44,229 bases of DNA from positions 1-44,229 of the forward strand of contig JANWYJ010000008.1 in the NCBI GenBank assembly GCA_025055115.1. The letters run 5' to 3'. Origin of the DNA: Gemmata sp. (lineage in GTDB: Bacteria > Planctomycetota > Planctomycetia > Gemmatales > Gemmataceae). Under the pieces are notes generated by a model. The model searched no databases. It had not been told where the DNA came from and saw only the letters and a list, made by a program, of their open reading frames with translations. Shown here in pieces: positions 23,854 through 32,741 of this stretch (its first letter is position 1; every line of letters begins with the position of its first letter). The position numbers were made by a program, and so were the translations under genes.

Positions 23854-26800
23854 ATGATCCCGCAACGCATCAAAATCGCCGGTTTTCTCTCCTACAAAGA
23901 CGAACAAGAAATTTGCTTTGACGGTTCGCCCCTGTGGATGCTTTCGGGCAGCAACGGCAGCGGCAAATCCAGTGTTTTCGATGCCGTGACGTTCGCCCTC
24001 TTCGGCCATCACCGCGGCGGGAGCCAAAATCTCAGTGAACTGATCAACAAAGACTCCCGCGAACTGAGTGTGGAATTCGATTTCACCTGCGACCAGCAAC
24101 GCTACCGGATTCAACGGACCATCAAACGGCAGAGAAACGACAAGGTTCAAAGCACCCAACAAATCCTCCGCTACGACAGCACCCACTCCGGCGGTGACCC
24201 CTGGCAAGCCATTCCCGATACCCATTCCAAAAAAGAATTCGACCGCTGGGTCCGCGATCATGTCGGGCTGGACTATGAAACGTTCACCTCCAGTGTGCTG
24301 CTCTTACAAGGCAAAGCGGAGAAGCTGCTCGATAGCACGCCGGCGGGCCGGGCCAGCGTTCTCAGCCGCATTGTCGACCTGGAACGCTACCAAAAACTGC
24401 ACGCCAAAGCCGACGAACGACGCAAAGAGTTGAAAGGCCAACTCGAGGTGATTGCCAACCAATTGGCGGCGATTCCCGAAGTCAGCGAGGAGGAGTTCGA
24501 GAAAGTCCAAGCCCGCATCGCCCAGGCCCAAACCGCGTATCAGCAAGCGGTTCAAACGGAGCAGCAACTCCGGGCCCTCGAACAGCGCGCCCGGCACTGG
24601 ACCGACATCCACCGTCGGCTGGCCAGCAAGCGGCAACAACTGGCTGAAACCGAAAAACTCCTCGGTGCGGCGGCGGCCGTTGAGAAAGACTATCAGAGGT
24701 TCAGTGAACTCAAAAGTGTACTGCCCTTGGTCGGTACCATTGTGAGCCAACGCAGCAGCATCAGAAAATCGGAATGCGAAACGGAGAAATTGAAGGCGCA
24801 ACAAACGGAGGTTGAGGACCAGCTTCGCCGCATTCGCAATCGGCTGGAACAAGAACGCAAAAACCTTGACGACCAGAAAAAAACCCTCGCCGACAATCAA
24901 GAGAAAAAATCCCAACTCGAAAAGCGCCTACGCGAACTGGGCATCATCGTCACCCTTCTCAATCAGTTGGCCGACGCGCAAGCCAAAGAGCAACAGTTCG
25001 TTGACGAATTGAATCAGCTTCCATCTCAGCCCGAAGAGAGGGTGCAGGAACTCCAAAGGGAATTCGACCGCCTCCAACGGCTTCAACAGGATGTGACGCT
25101 GCTGGAGCGGCTTCACGACGATCGCGTGCGACTCATCCAGAAGCAGCATGAATATCAACGCGATCAGGAACGTGCTCAACAACTTCGAAAAGAGGGATTG
25201 TGCGCCAAAAGTACCGTTGAAGAACTGGAGAGACAATACCAAGCCGCACAGAAAGCCCGCGCGGAGAAGGATAAGGCGGTTGCGGAAGCCGGAGCCTTGG
25301 CGCGGCAAGCCTGGGCCGGAGTCGAGGAATTGCGGAAGATGCGCGGCCACGCAACATGCCGCACCTGCGGGCAGAAACTCACCCCCGAACATCTGGCCGC
25401 CGAGAAAAAACACCGCGAAGCGGCCGCCGCGGCGGCGGAAGAAAAACTGCAACAGCTCCGCCAAGAAGCCGAAACGGCCCAACGCCGCGAAAAGGAACTT
25501 GCCGATCAGCTCCAACGCGCCCAAAATCGGCTCAACCAACTCCGCGACGAATGGAAAGAGGCCGATGCCGCCATCAAACAGGCGCAGGCCATGATTGACA
25601 ACCACACGGATGCATGCCGGCGAACTTACCTCGCGCTGCCCCAGGAGTACAAAGACCGCCTTGGCCCGACCGAACCAGCCGATTGGACGCAAACTCGCTA
25701 TCCCGATCGGTACGACATCAGCACCCTGGCCCAACAGGCCCACGATCTTTCCATTGTCGAGCAGAAACTCAAGAACGCCCGCGCTGAGTTAACAAAGGTT
25801 CAGTTACTACAGGCCAACCTGGCATTGGTCCGTACACAACTCGACAAACTGCGCCAGTCCCTGGCCGGTGACGATCCCATTCTGCTCCGGCAAGAACACC
25901 TCACCAAACAGCAGGAAGAGAAAACCCTCACCCAGACCATCCGCGCCAACAAAATCGCGATCGACACGCTTGAAAAGACCATCGAGCAGCACCAACGCAA
26001 ACAATCCGATGCTGAACGCACACTCACAGAAATCGCTGGCAAACTCGCGGCCGAACAACAGAGCCGCGAACAGAGTACCAAGACGATCGAACAGGCCAAG
26101 CGGTCACTTCCCGCAGCCTGGCAGAAAGCGCTGGAAACGGTGGGAATGGCCGACGACGCGCTGTGGAAGCAGGAATACGAAGCACTGATAGCCAAAGATG
26201 TGGAGGGCCAGTACAAGAGATTGGAAATAGCCCGTGGTGCCCTCCTTGCGCTGCGCGCTGAGATCGACCAACTCGCCCGGGACGAAGCGGCGTTTCGCCC
26301 CGAGGAACGGCGCTGCCTGGAGGACGTGCAAGCTGAGTTGGTCGCGGCCCGGCAGCAAGTCGAACGGCTTCAACGCGAACAACTGGAGGCCGAAAACGAC
26401 AAACGACGGCTCGACGAGCGCCACCAAAGCCGCTCCCAACTCGAGCAGAAGTACCGGCAACTCGATACGCAACACAATCGCTACAAATTGTTGGCCGAAT
26501 TGCTCGGCCGCGACCGGCTGCAACGCCATCTGGTTCGCCAAGCCGAACGGCAGATCGTCGATTACGCCAACGGAATTCTCGACCGGCTCAGCGGCGGTCA
26601 ACTGTTCCTCAAACTCGTGGAATCGGAAACCGGTACCGATAAAGCCCTCGACCTGGAATGCGCCAACCGTGTGACTGGTGGCACGCCGATCAACGTCGCC
26701 TTTCTCAGCGGCAGTCAGCGTTTCCGCGTTGCGGTGGCCCTGGCGCTAGGGATTGGCCAATACGCCAGCAAGCAACACCGGCCGATTGAAAGTGTCATCA

Positions 26801-26991
26801 TCGATGAAGGCTTTGGTTGTCTCGACCGCGCCGGCCGCCAAGTGATGATCCAAGAATTGCAAAACCTCCGCGGCCATCTCCATTGCATCCTGCTGGTCAG
26901 TCACCAAGAGGAATTCGCCGACGCCTTCCCCGATGGCTACCGCTTCGAGCTGCACAATGGAGCTACCCGCGTCAGCCGCTTTGAACGCTGA
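23854..26991 (+). CDS. sbcC: DNA repair ATPase SbcC/Rad50
   Basis: SbcC is the SMC-like ATPase partner of SbcD. The 1,045-residue protein has the N-terminal half-ATPase with Walker A GSNGSGKS (residues 32-39) and a long first coiled coil. The zinc hook CRTC (Cys502 and Cys505) joins two molecules, and the second coil returns to the C-terminal half-ATPase. There the signature FLSGSQRFRVAVALALGIG and Walker B SVIIDEGFGCLD are seen, with the His-loop VSHQEEF. All key residues are intact. A G-rich ribosome site lies just before the ATG. Gln- and Arg-rich coils explain the many false ORFs in other frames. It converges on the BatA/VWA gene, with a shared hairpin between. Confidence 0.96.
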   Translation: MIPQRIKIAGFLSYKDEQEICFDGSPLWMLSGSNGSGKSSVFDAVTFALFGHHRGGSQNLSELINKDSRELSVEFDFTCDQQRYRIQRTIKRQRNDKVQSTQQILRYDSTHSGGDPWQAIPDTHSKKEFDRWVRDHVGLDYETFTSSVLLLQGKAEKLLDSTPAGRASVLSRIVDLERYQKLHAKADERRKELKGQLEVIANQLAAIPEVSEEEFEKVQARIAQAQTAYQQAVQTEQQLRALEQRARHWTDIHRRLASKRQQLAETEKLLGAAAAVEKDYQRFSELKSVLPLVGTIVSQRSSIRKSECETEKLKAQQTEVEDQLRRIRNRLEQERKNLDDQKKTLADNQEKKSQLEKRLRELGIIVTLLNQLADAQAKEQQFVDELNQLPSQPEERVQELQREFDRLQRLQQDVTLLERLHDDRVRLIQKQHEYQRDQERAQQLRKEGLCAKSTVEELERQYQAAQKARAEKDKAVAEAGALARQAWAGVEELRKMRGHATCRTCGQKLTPEHLAAEKKHREAAAAAAEEKLQQLRQEAETAQRREKELADQLQRAQNRLNQLRDEWKEADAAIKQAQAMIDNHTDACRRTYLALPQEYKDRLGPTEPADWTQTRYPDRYDISTLAQQAHDLSIVEQKLKNARAELTKVQLLQANLALVRTQLDKLRQSLAGDDPILLRQEHLTKQQEEKTLTQTIRANKIAIDTLEKTIEQHQRKQSDAERTLTEIAGKLAAEQQSREQSTKTIEQAKRSLPAAWQKALETVGMADDALWKQEYEALIAKDVEGQYKRLEIARGALLALRAEIDQLARDEAAFRPEERRCLEDVQAELVAARQQVERLQREQLEAENDKRRLDERHQSRSQLEQKYRQLDTQHNRYKLLAELLGRDRLQRHLVRQAERQIVDYANGILDRLSGGQLFLKLVESETGTDKALDLECANRVTGGTPINVAFLSGSQRFRVAVALALGIGQYASKQHRPIESVIIDEGFGCLDRAGRQVMIQELQNLRGHLHCILLVSHQEEFADAFPDGYRFELHNGATRVSRFER

Positions 26992-26999
26992 AGGATGGC

Positions 27000-27029
27000 T
27001 GGCCCCACGGAGACGCAGGCCGTGGGCCA
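27000..27029. terminator. Hairpin between convergent genes
   Basis: TGGCCCCACGG (27000-27010) pairs with CCGTGGGCCA (27020-27029), with one bulged C and a 9-nt loop. It fills the 38-bp gap between the sbcC stop and the BatA/VWA stop and could end transcription from both sides. No long T-run is present. Confidence 0.6.
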
Positions 27030-29408
27030 TCACCGCTTCGGTTGGCGGTAGAAACGGTTGGCGGCCAGGCCCTCCACCACAAACAGAATCAAAACCGCGA
27101 TCAGCAACCACGGGAATAGATCGATCGGTTGGCCCAACGCCACGTTCAACCAATCGCGCAGCGTCGATTGCCGCTCGATGGCAAAGACACGCTCGGGACC
27201 GACGAGTTCTTCGATGGCTTCCAGTGGTACTTTCTGCAAGTGGCTTTCTTCGGCCGGAACATTCACACTGAAGCCATCACGCCACAGCACGCGGCGGTCG
27301 TCCGTTGTCACCGACAGTAAGAAGTTCCCCGGCAGGTTGGTTTTCGGCGGACCGATGGTCAATTCCAACTGATCACTCCCAGGTAGGATGAGGGCATCTT
27401 TGCCGGTGATGCCCGGTCCATCGAGTACGACAGGCAGTTTGGCGTGTTCGGGGTTGCGGACAATGCGGCCGCGGGGGAATGGAACGCGGACGGTGGCCCC
27501 AGTGAGGTAGTTGAAGTTCGCGTCGGCGCTATCGCCCGCCAGATAGCGGACCAGCAGATACGGGAACGCCGCAAACCAGGTGGAATCGTCTTTCCAGTAG
27601 TCGTGCCATTCTTCACCGGCCGGTGGAATGTCCATGCGCGTGGTCAGCAGGAGCACTTTCCCGGCAGGCTTGTTGTCGTTGTCGAGGATGGGGCGTTCAA
27701 GAATGGCCGGGTGGCGGTCAGCAGGTTTCTCGGCATCAAGATAATAGACAATGGCACTGGCCGAGCGGTCCTGATCGGTGACTTCCCAGAATTTTCGGGT
27801 TGTCCGCGGATTGGCCAGCACATCGACGCGGTCGGTTTTCTGCTGACGCCAATCAGCGATAGGTTGGAGCATGGGGTGTTTGAGTGCGGCATCGTTGATG
27901 GCCCAGATGACACCGTTTTTCCCATCGCGGGGGGCGGGCCAGCTCGATGCCGTTTGCGGCGGCGGATTCAAGTTTTTCGTTTCCAGAACGCGGCCCAGCT
28001 TCCCAGGCATGATGTCGGTGGCGACGTTGTAACCGTCGCGATCCGTGGCGGTATCGGGGCCGGGGATGATGATGAGCTTGCCCCCACTGCGCAGATAGGG
28101 CCGCAGCCGGTCCCAGAGTGTGCCGTGGGTGGGGTGTGCTTGCTGCGGGTTGCTGACGTTGAGCAAGCACACAACCTCGAAGGAGCGCAGATCATCGGTC
28201 ACGGTTTCGCTGGGCGGGTCGGCATCGGGGGGATACGTCACGATCGTTCCCCCAGGGCTACGGACCAGTTGATCGGGTGTGACCACCAAGCAGCTGAATT
28301 CGTCGCGAACCATGTGCGCGGCTTGCCAGAACGTGGCGGCGCGCGGATCGTCGGTGATGGTGAGAATCCGTCGCGTTTCACCGACGTAGAAGGTCAGGTA
28401 GCGGCTGTTGTCGAAGGCCAGTTTGTCCGGCGTTTTCAGAGTGAATTCGACCTGATGCAGGCCGGTTTTCAGGTCGCGGAACTCAAAAACCACCTCCCGG
28501 GTTTGGCCGGCTGCAAGCGCAACGTCCCGGGTAGCCACAAAACTTTCCGGTTTGGCGTTCCACCAGGGTTTGGCCTGTACTGTGGCTTGGACGGTGGTGC
28601 CGTCACCCCCGATGGCCCCCAGGCGGACCGTCACGATGGCCGGGCGGTCCCGGCCGATCACCTGCGGCTTCATCTCGACCGCGACAATCCCGACATTGGT
28701 CGGCGAATCGGAGCCGAAGTCGATAACCACATGCACCGGTTTGGGATCAGCAATGGTTTCGCGCAGCTGGAGAAGATCCTCGGTCCGCGAACGGTCCCAG
28801 CAGGCCGCGGTGCGATCGGTCAGAACGACGACCAGTTTGGGCAAGGGATCGGGGGAATCCGTCTCTTGTTCGACTTTCGCCAGCAACTGATAGGCTACGG
28901 CCAAAGCCGAAGTGACCGGTTGGCCGGCCGTGGTTTCCTTCCGTTCGTCGAGGCGGCGGCGGGCGGCGCTGAGGTCAGGCAGCCAATGGCCGATCAGCTC
29001 CGCGGTGTCCACAATCGCCACCGGCGATTTTTCCGGAAGTTCGTCGAGCAATTCGCGGGCGCGACGCTGTGCTTCGGCCAGGCGGGTTTCGTTATTGACC
29101 AGATAGCCCATACTCGGTGTGGTGTCGAGGATAATGACCGTGGCGATGGGCTGTTCACCGCGAATGTTGAGTCGGTCGCTTTTGAAGGTGGGTTGATACA
29201 GTGTCAGGCAGAACAAGGCAATCAGCAGCATCCGCAAAGCGAGCAACAGAAAATGGCGCAAGCGGAGTTTGCGCTGATTGGTTTTGAGCTTCTGTTTGAG
29301 AAACCGGAAGGCCGGGAACGTGAGCCGCTTCGGCTCTTGCTTCATAATCAGGTGCAACAGAATCGGCAGGCCGACGAGGGCCGCCCCAGTGATCAGAATC
29401 GTATTCAT
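27030..29408 (-). CDS. BatA/VWA domain membrane protein
   Basis: From ATG 29408 (MNTILITGAALVGLPILLHLIM) the protein is about 792 residues; the track back to 29465 adds 19 residues without membrane or family character. Residues 1-90 match the BatA N-terminal domain with two membrane helices (HLIMKQEPKRLTFPAFRFLKQ and RHFLLLALRMLLIALFCLTLYQP). A von Willebrand A domain follows (VIILDTTPSMGYL), with a metal-site motif DTTPS in place of DxSxS. Middle parts resemble a CARDB-like fold and a glutamine-amidotransferase-like domain (LLNVSNPQQAHPTHGTLWDRLRPYLRSGG). A final helix lies near the C-terminus (PWLLIAVLILFVVEGLAA). It is one of the common planctomycete BatA paralogues. No MoxR ATPase or DUF58 gene is adjacent, which is unusual since these normally cluster. 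Confidence 0.9.
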   Translation of the reverse strand: MNTILITGAALVGLPILLHLIMKQEPKRLTFPAFRFLKQKLKTNQRKLRLRHFLLLALRMLLIALFCLTLYQPTFKSDRLNIRGEQPIATVIILDTTPSMGYLVNNETRLAEAQRRARELLDELPEKSPVAIVDTAELIGHWLPDLSAARRRLDERKETTAGQPVTSALAVAYQLLAKVEQETDSPDPLPKLVVVLTDRTAACWDRSRTEDLLQLRETIADPKPVHVVIDFGSDSPTNVGIVAVEMKPQVIGRDRPAIVTVRLGAIGGDGTTVQATVQAKPWWNAKPESFVATRDVALAAGQTREVVFEFRDLKTGLHQVEFTLKTPDKLAFDNSRYLTFYVGETRRILTITDDPRAATFWQAAHMVRDEFSCLVVTPDQLVRSPGGTIVTYPPDADPPSETVTDDLRSFEVVCLLNVSNPQQAHPTHGTLWDRLRPYLRSGGKLIIIPGPDTATDRDGYNVATDIMPGKLGRVLETKNLNPPPQTASSWPAPRDGKNGVIWAINDAALKHPMLQPIADWRQQKTDRVDVLANPRTTRKFWEVTDQDRSASAIVYYLDAEKPADRHPAILERPILDNDNKPAGKVLLLTTRMDIPPAGEEWHDYWKDDSTWFAAFPYLLVRYLAGDSADANFNYLTGATVRVPFPRGRIVRNPEHAKLPVVLDGPGITGKDALILPGSDQLELTIGPPKTNLPGNFLLSVTTDDRRVLWRDGFSVNVPAEESHLQKVPLEAIEELVGPERVFAIERQSTLRDWLNVALGQPIDLFPWLLIAVLILFVVEGLAANRFYRQPKR

Positions 29409-29702
29409 ACTGCTATTGTAAGGCCCACCCTGTAAACCGATGGACAATGCCCCCGCCCAACCCACACGCTACGGCCTATCACTGAGCGCAGGCCTATCGG
29501 GTTGAGTCCGCCGAACTCGGCGCGTCATCCGACAGCCCATGGTACGCTCCACCACATGGTACGTTCCTGGGCGGGGCCTCTGGGGGCTATCTGTGGGTCC
29601 GAACGGGCGGGCAGAAGCGGTGGGTTGGTCCGGTTTCGCGCTTGCTCTTGGGGGAGGAGCCGGCGATCATACGTTTTCGTGTCGCGGATAGGAGGCTTCA
29701 CC

Positions 29703-31040
29703 ATGATGATGCGAAAGCGAAGGGAACTGGTCGTAGCGGTCTTCAGTCTCGTTGCCGGGGTGATTGGTCCGCAGCCCATCAGCGCCGACGACTGGCCGCA
29801 GTGGATGGGTCCGCAACGGGATAACCACTGGCGCGAAACCGGCATCCTCGAGCGCTTCCCCGAAAGTGGGGCGAAAATTCTCTGGCGAACACCGATCCAC
29901 GGCGGTTATGCCGGCCCCGCGGTCGCCCACGGGAAAGTGTTCGTCATGGATCGAGTGCTGGCTAAAGGAGCTTCCAATCCCGATGATCCCTTCGATGTGT
30001 CCCAGAAAATCAATAGTGTCGAGCGGGTGCTGTGCCTGAATGCCAAAACCGGCCAGGAGATTTGGAAACACCAATACGATTGCCCCTATCAGATCAGCTA
30101 TCCGGCCGGGCCGCGTTGCACCCCCCTGGTTCACGAGGGCAAAGTCTACACGCTGGGGGCGATGGGCAACCTTTTCTGCTTCGAGGCCGATACCGGCAAA
30201 ATTCTGTGGAAAAAAGACTTCAAAATCGACTACCAAACCAAACCGGCCTTGTGGGGCTATGCCGCCCACCCGCTCATCGATGGCCAAAAACTCATCACCC
30301 TCGTCGGTGGCGAGGGTAGCCATGTCGTCGCCTTCGACAAAGACACTGGCAAAGAACTGTGGAAAGCCGGCACGCAACGAGAAACCGGCTACTCCCCCGT
30401 GCTGATCATCGAAGCCGCCGGCCGGCGCCAATTGATCGTGGCCGCGCCCAAGGCTCTCTATTCCGTCAACCCCGAAACTGGCAAGCTATACTGGACTACC
30501 CCCTTCAACGCGGATAGCGGCTGCGTCGTCATGACGCCTGTGCGCTTTGGCGATTATCTGTTCGTCGGGGGTTATCAGCACAAAAGCCTGATGGTGAAGC
30601 TGACCGCCGACAAACCCGGCGTCGAAGTGGTTTGGAATGGTAACAAAGACCTCGGGATGTCCCCCATCAACGTCCAACCATTCTGGCACGACAACATCTT
30701 GTACGGCTACGATGAAGAACAGGGGCTGATTGCGATGGAATGGCCTACCGGCAAACGCTTGTGGCAATCCAACGGGCCGCTCGGCGAGGAACCGAAAGGC
30801 TCGGATACCGCGTTCATCGTCAAAAATGGCGACCGCTTCTTCTTTTTCGCCGAAACCGGCCACCTCGTGATCGGTCGGCTGACGCGCAAAGGCTACGAAG
30901 AGATCAGCCGGGCGAAAGTCCTCGAACCGACCAACAGCGCCTTTGGGCGTAAAGTTGTGTGGTGCGCCCCGGCCTACGCCGACAAAAAAGCCTTCATTCG
31001 CAACGATCGGGAAATCGTCTGTGTCGATTTGGCAAAATGA
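29703..31040 (+). CDS. Exported PQQ-like beta-propeller protein
   Basis: The start is ATG 29703 (MMMRKRRELVVAVFSL), with AGGAGG 7 bp upstream; the frame extends back to 29502 but without a signal peptide or ribosome site. The 445-residue product has a signal peptide ending PQPISA and then DDWPQWMGPQRDNHWRETG, the standard start of planctomycete PQQ-like propellers. Blade repeats are seen as GKVFVMD, VLCLNAKTGQEIWKHQYD, LFCFEADTGKILWKKDF, VVAFDKDTGKELWKAG and LYSVNPETGKLYWTTPF. These proteins usually do not bind PQQ and act in the periplasm in unknown roles. The cyanophycinase-like gene starts 43 bp downstream on the same strand, so they may be co-transcribed. Confidence 0.93.
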   Translation: MMMRKRRELVVAVFSLVAGVIGPQPISADDWPQWMGPQRDNHWRETGILERFPESGAKILWRTPIHGGYAGPAVAHGKVFVMDRVLAKGASNPDDPFDVSQKINSVERVLCLNAKTGQEIWKHQYDCPYQISYPAGPRCTPLVHEGKVYTLGAMGNLFCFEADTGKILWKKDFKIDYQTKPALWGYAAHPLIDGQKLITLVGGEGSHVVAFDKDTGKELWKAGTQRETGYSPVLIIEAAGRRQLIVAAPKALYSVNPETGKLYWTTPFNADSGCVVMTPVRFGDYLFVGGYQHKSLMVKLTADKPGVEVVWNGNKDLGMSPINVQPFWHDNILYGYDEEQGLIAMEWPTGKRLWQSNGPLGEEPKGSDTAFIVKNGDRFFFFAETGHLVIGRLTRKGYEEISRAKVLEPTNSAFGRKVVWCAPAYADKKAFIRNDREIVCVDLAK

Positions 31041-31083
31041 GACGCAAGGTGTTGATTCTTAAAAACTTGCGGAGAAAGTGCCA

Positions 31084-32709
31084 ATGGGGCCAGGGTTGAT
31101 GCGCCGCGGTGGGTGGATCGTTGTTGGCATTTGGGCTGCCGTCGTGCCGGCCGCAGCGGCGGAACCGCCGTCATGGGACCCCCGGGGGCTGCCTGGCCCG
31201 TTGGTCATCGTCGGCGGTGGTCGCATGCCGGCCGCGGCGCGCGACGCCTTCGTTACCTTGGCCGGTCAGACGAAAGCCAAGATCGTCGTCATTCCCACCG
31301 CCAGTGCCGATGCCGACGATCAGAACGCTCATCCCCGCTTCCTGAAACCCTGGGAGGAACTGCAACCAGCATCGGTGGTGCTGCTCCATACCCGGGATGT
31401 CCAAAAAGCGAACAGCCCAGCTTTCGTCCGACCGCTGACCGAAGCAACGGGTGTCTGGTTCAGCGGGGGCGACCAGAACCGGTTGGTGGCCGCTTATCGT
31501 GGAACGTTGGTGGAGAAGGAACTGAAGAAACTCCAGGCTCGTGGGGGGGTGATCGGGGGGACTTCGGCAGGAGCCGCGATCATGAGCGATGTGATGATCA
31601 CTGGCGGAACCGAGACCGCCAAACTCGGCCCGGGGTTTGGCTTTTTGCCGGGTTTTATCGTGGATCAGCACTTCAGCGCACGGCGGCGGGAAAAACGCTT
31701 GCAAGGGGCGATTGCCGCCCATCCGCAGTATGTCGGATTGGGTTTGGATGAAGCAACGGGGATCATCGTTCGCGGACGGTTGGTGCGCGTTGTGGGCGAG
31801 GCGAATCTGACGGTGTGCCTGGCGGCTGGGGCCGGCCGACCGGCGGCCCAGGATACCTATTCGGCCGGGTCGCTGCTCGATTTATGCCAGCTCCAACGAG
31901 CGGCGTTGAACCGTGCGGCGAAAAACCCCTTCCCACCGGCCAAAGCGCCCGAACCGGTCGTGACAAACGGTTCCCTCGTCATCGTCGGCGGCGGCGGGTC
32001 CACTCCTGAAATCTGGCAACAATTCATCACCCAGGCGGGCGGCCCGGATGCCCTGATCGTCGTTGTTCCCACGGCGCTGGAAGACCCGTTGCCCAAGGTC
32101 TGCCCGGAAGAACGCCTTCTCAAGCAATACGGGGCGAAAAACGTCGTGATTCTTCATACGCGCGATCGCCAGCAGGCCAACGATCCCCGATTCAGTGACG
32201 TTCTGACAAAAGCCGGCGGCGTGTGGTTCGGCGGTGGCCGCCAGTGGCGCTTCGTCGATGCCTACGAGGGTACACTCACCCACAAGCGGTTCCACGAAGT
32301 GCTGGCCCGCGGGGGGGTGATCGGGGGTAGCTCCGCGGGGGCCAGTATCCAAGGGGAATACATGCCCCGCGGTCACCCTCTGGGTAATACCGTGATGGCC
32401 GCCGAAGGCTACGAACGCGGTTTCGGCTTCCTGCCAGGTTGTGCCATCGACCAACACTTCTTCGCCCGCCAACGCATGGCCGACATGACCGGGTTGATGA
32501 AGAAATACCCCCAGTATCTGGGCATCGGAATTGACGAAGCCACCGCGATCGTCGTCCGCGGCAGTGTCGCCGAGGTCATCGGCCGGGGCAAAGTGGCTTT
32601 CTACGACACGACCCGGCAACTCCCCGGCGAGAAAGACTATGAGGAGGTCTGGCCTGCGGAAAAGTACGACTTAAAGCAACGCCGAAAAATCGCCACTCCG
32701 AAGCCCTAA
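31084..32709 (+). CDS. Tandem cyanophycinase-like (peptidase S51) protein
   Basis: The start is ATG 31084, 9 bp after GGAG. The product has about 541 residues with a signal peptide (residues 1-24, VVPAAAAEPP). It carries two full cyanophycinase-like domains in tandem (about 40-285 and 297-541). Each has the opening strand (LVIVGGGRMPAAARDAF; LVIVGGGGSTPEIWQQF), VVIPTA/VVVPTA and LHTRD. Each also has GVWFSGG/GVWFGGG and the nucleophile elbow GGTSAGA (Ser161) or GGSSAGA (Ser417). The distal DQHF and GLDEATGIIVRG / GIDEATAIVVRG elements are present in both. Both active sites look intact. Such enzymes cut isoaspartyl or cyanophycin-type bonds outside the cytoplasm. Most relatives have one domain, so this is a fusion or internal duplication. 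It converges on the deacylase gene. Confidence 0.92.
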   Translation: MGPGLMRRGGWIVVGIWAAVVPAAAAEPPSWDPRGLPGPLVIVGGGRMPAAARDAFVTLAGQTKAKIVVIPTASADADDQNAHPRFLKPWEELQPASVVLLHTRDVQKANSPAFVRPLTEATGVWFSGGDQNRLVAAYRGTLVEKELKKLQARGGVIGGTSAGAAIMSDVMITGGTETAKLGPGFGFLPGFIVDQHFSARRREKRLQGAIAAHPQYVGLGLDEATGIIVRGRLVRVVGEANLTVCLAAGAGRPAAQDTYSAGSLLDLCQLQRAALNRAAKNPFPPAKAPEPVVTNGSLVIVGGGGSTPEIWQQFITQAGGPDALIVVVPTALEDPLPKVCPEERLLKQYGAKNVVILHTRDRQQANDPRFSDVLTKAGGVWFGGGRQWRFVDAYEGTLTHKRFHEVLARGGVIGGSSAGASIQGEYMPRGHPLGNTVMAAEGYERGFGFLPGCAIDQHFFARQRMADMTGLMKKYPQYLGIGIDEATAIVVRGSVAEVIGRGKVAFYDTTRQLPGEKDYEEVWPAEKYDLKQRRKIATPKP

Positions 32710-32741
32710 TGAGCCGGCACAGCCGCGCCGCCGTCGCACCC

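Noticed and set aside
27444-29435. 663-codon plus-strand open frame opposite the BatA/VWA gene
   Set aside because: It is Gly/Arg-rich and low in recognisable motifs, and it exactly shadows a real membrane protein. High GC makes stops rare in this frame.
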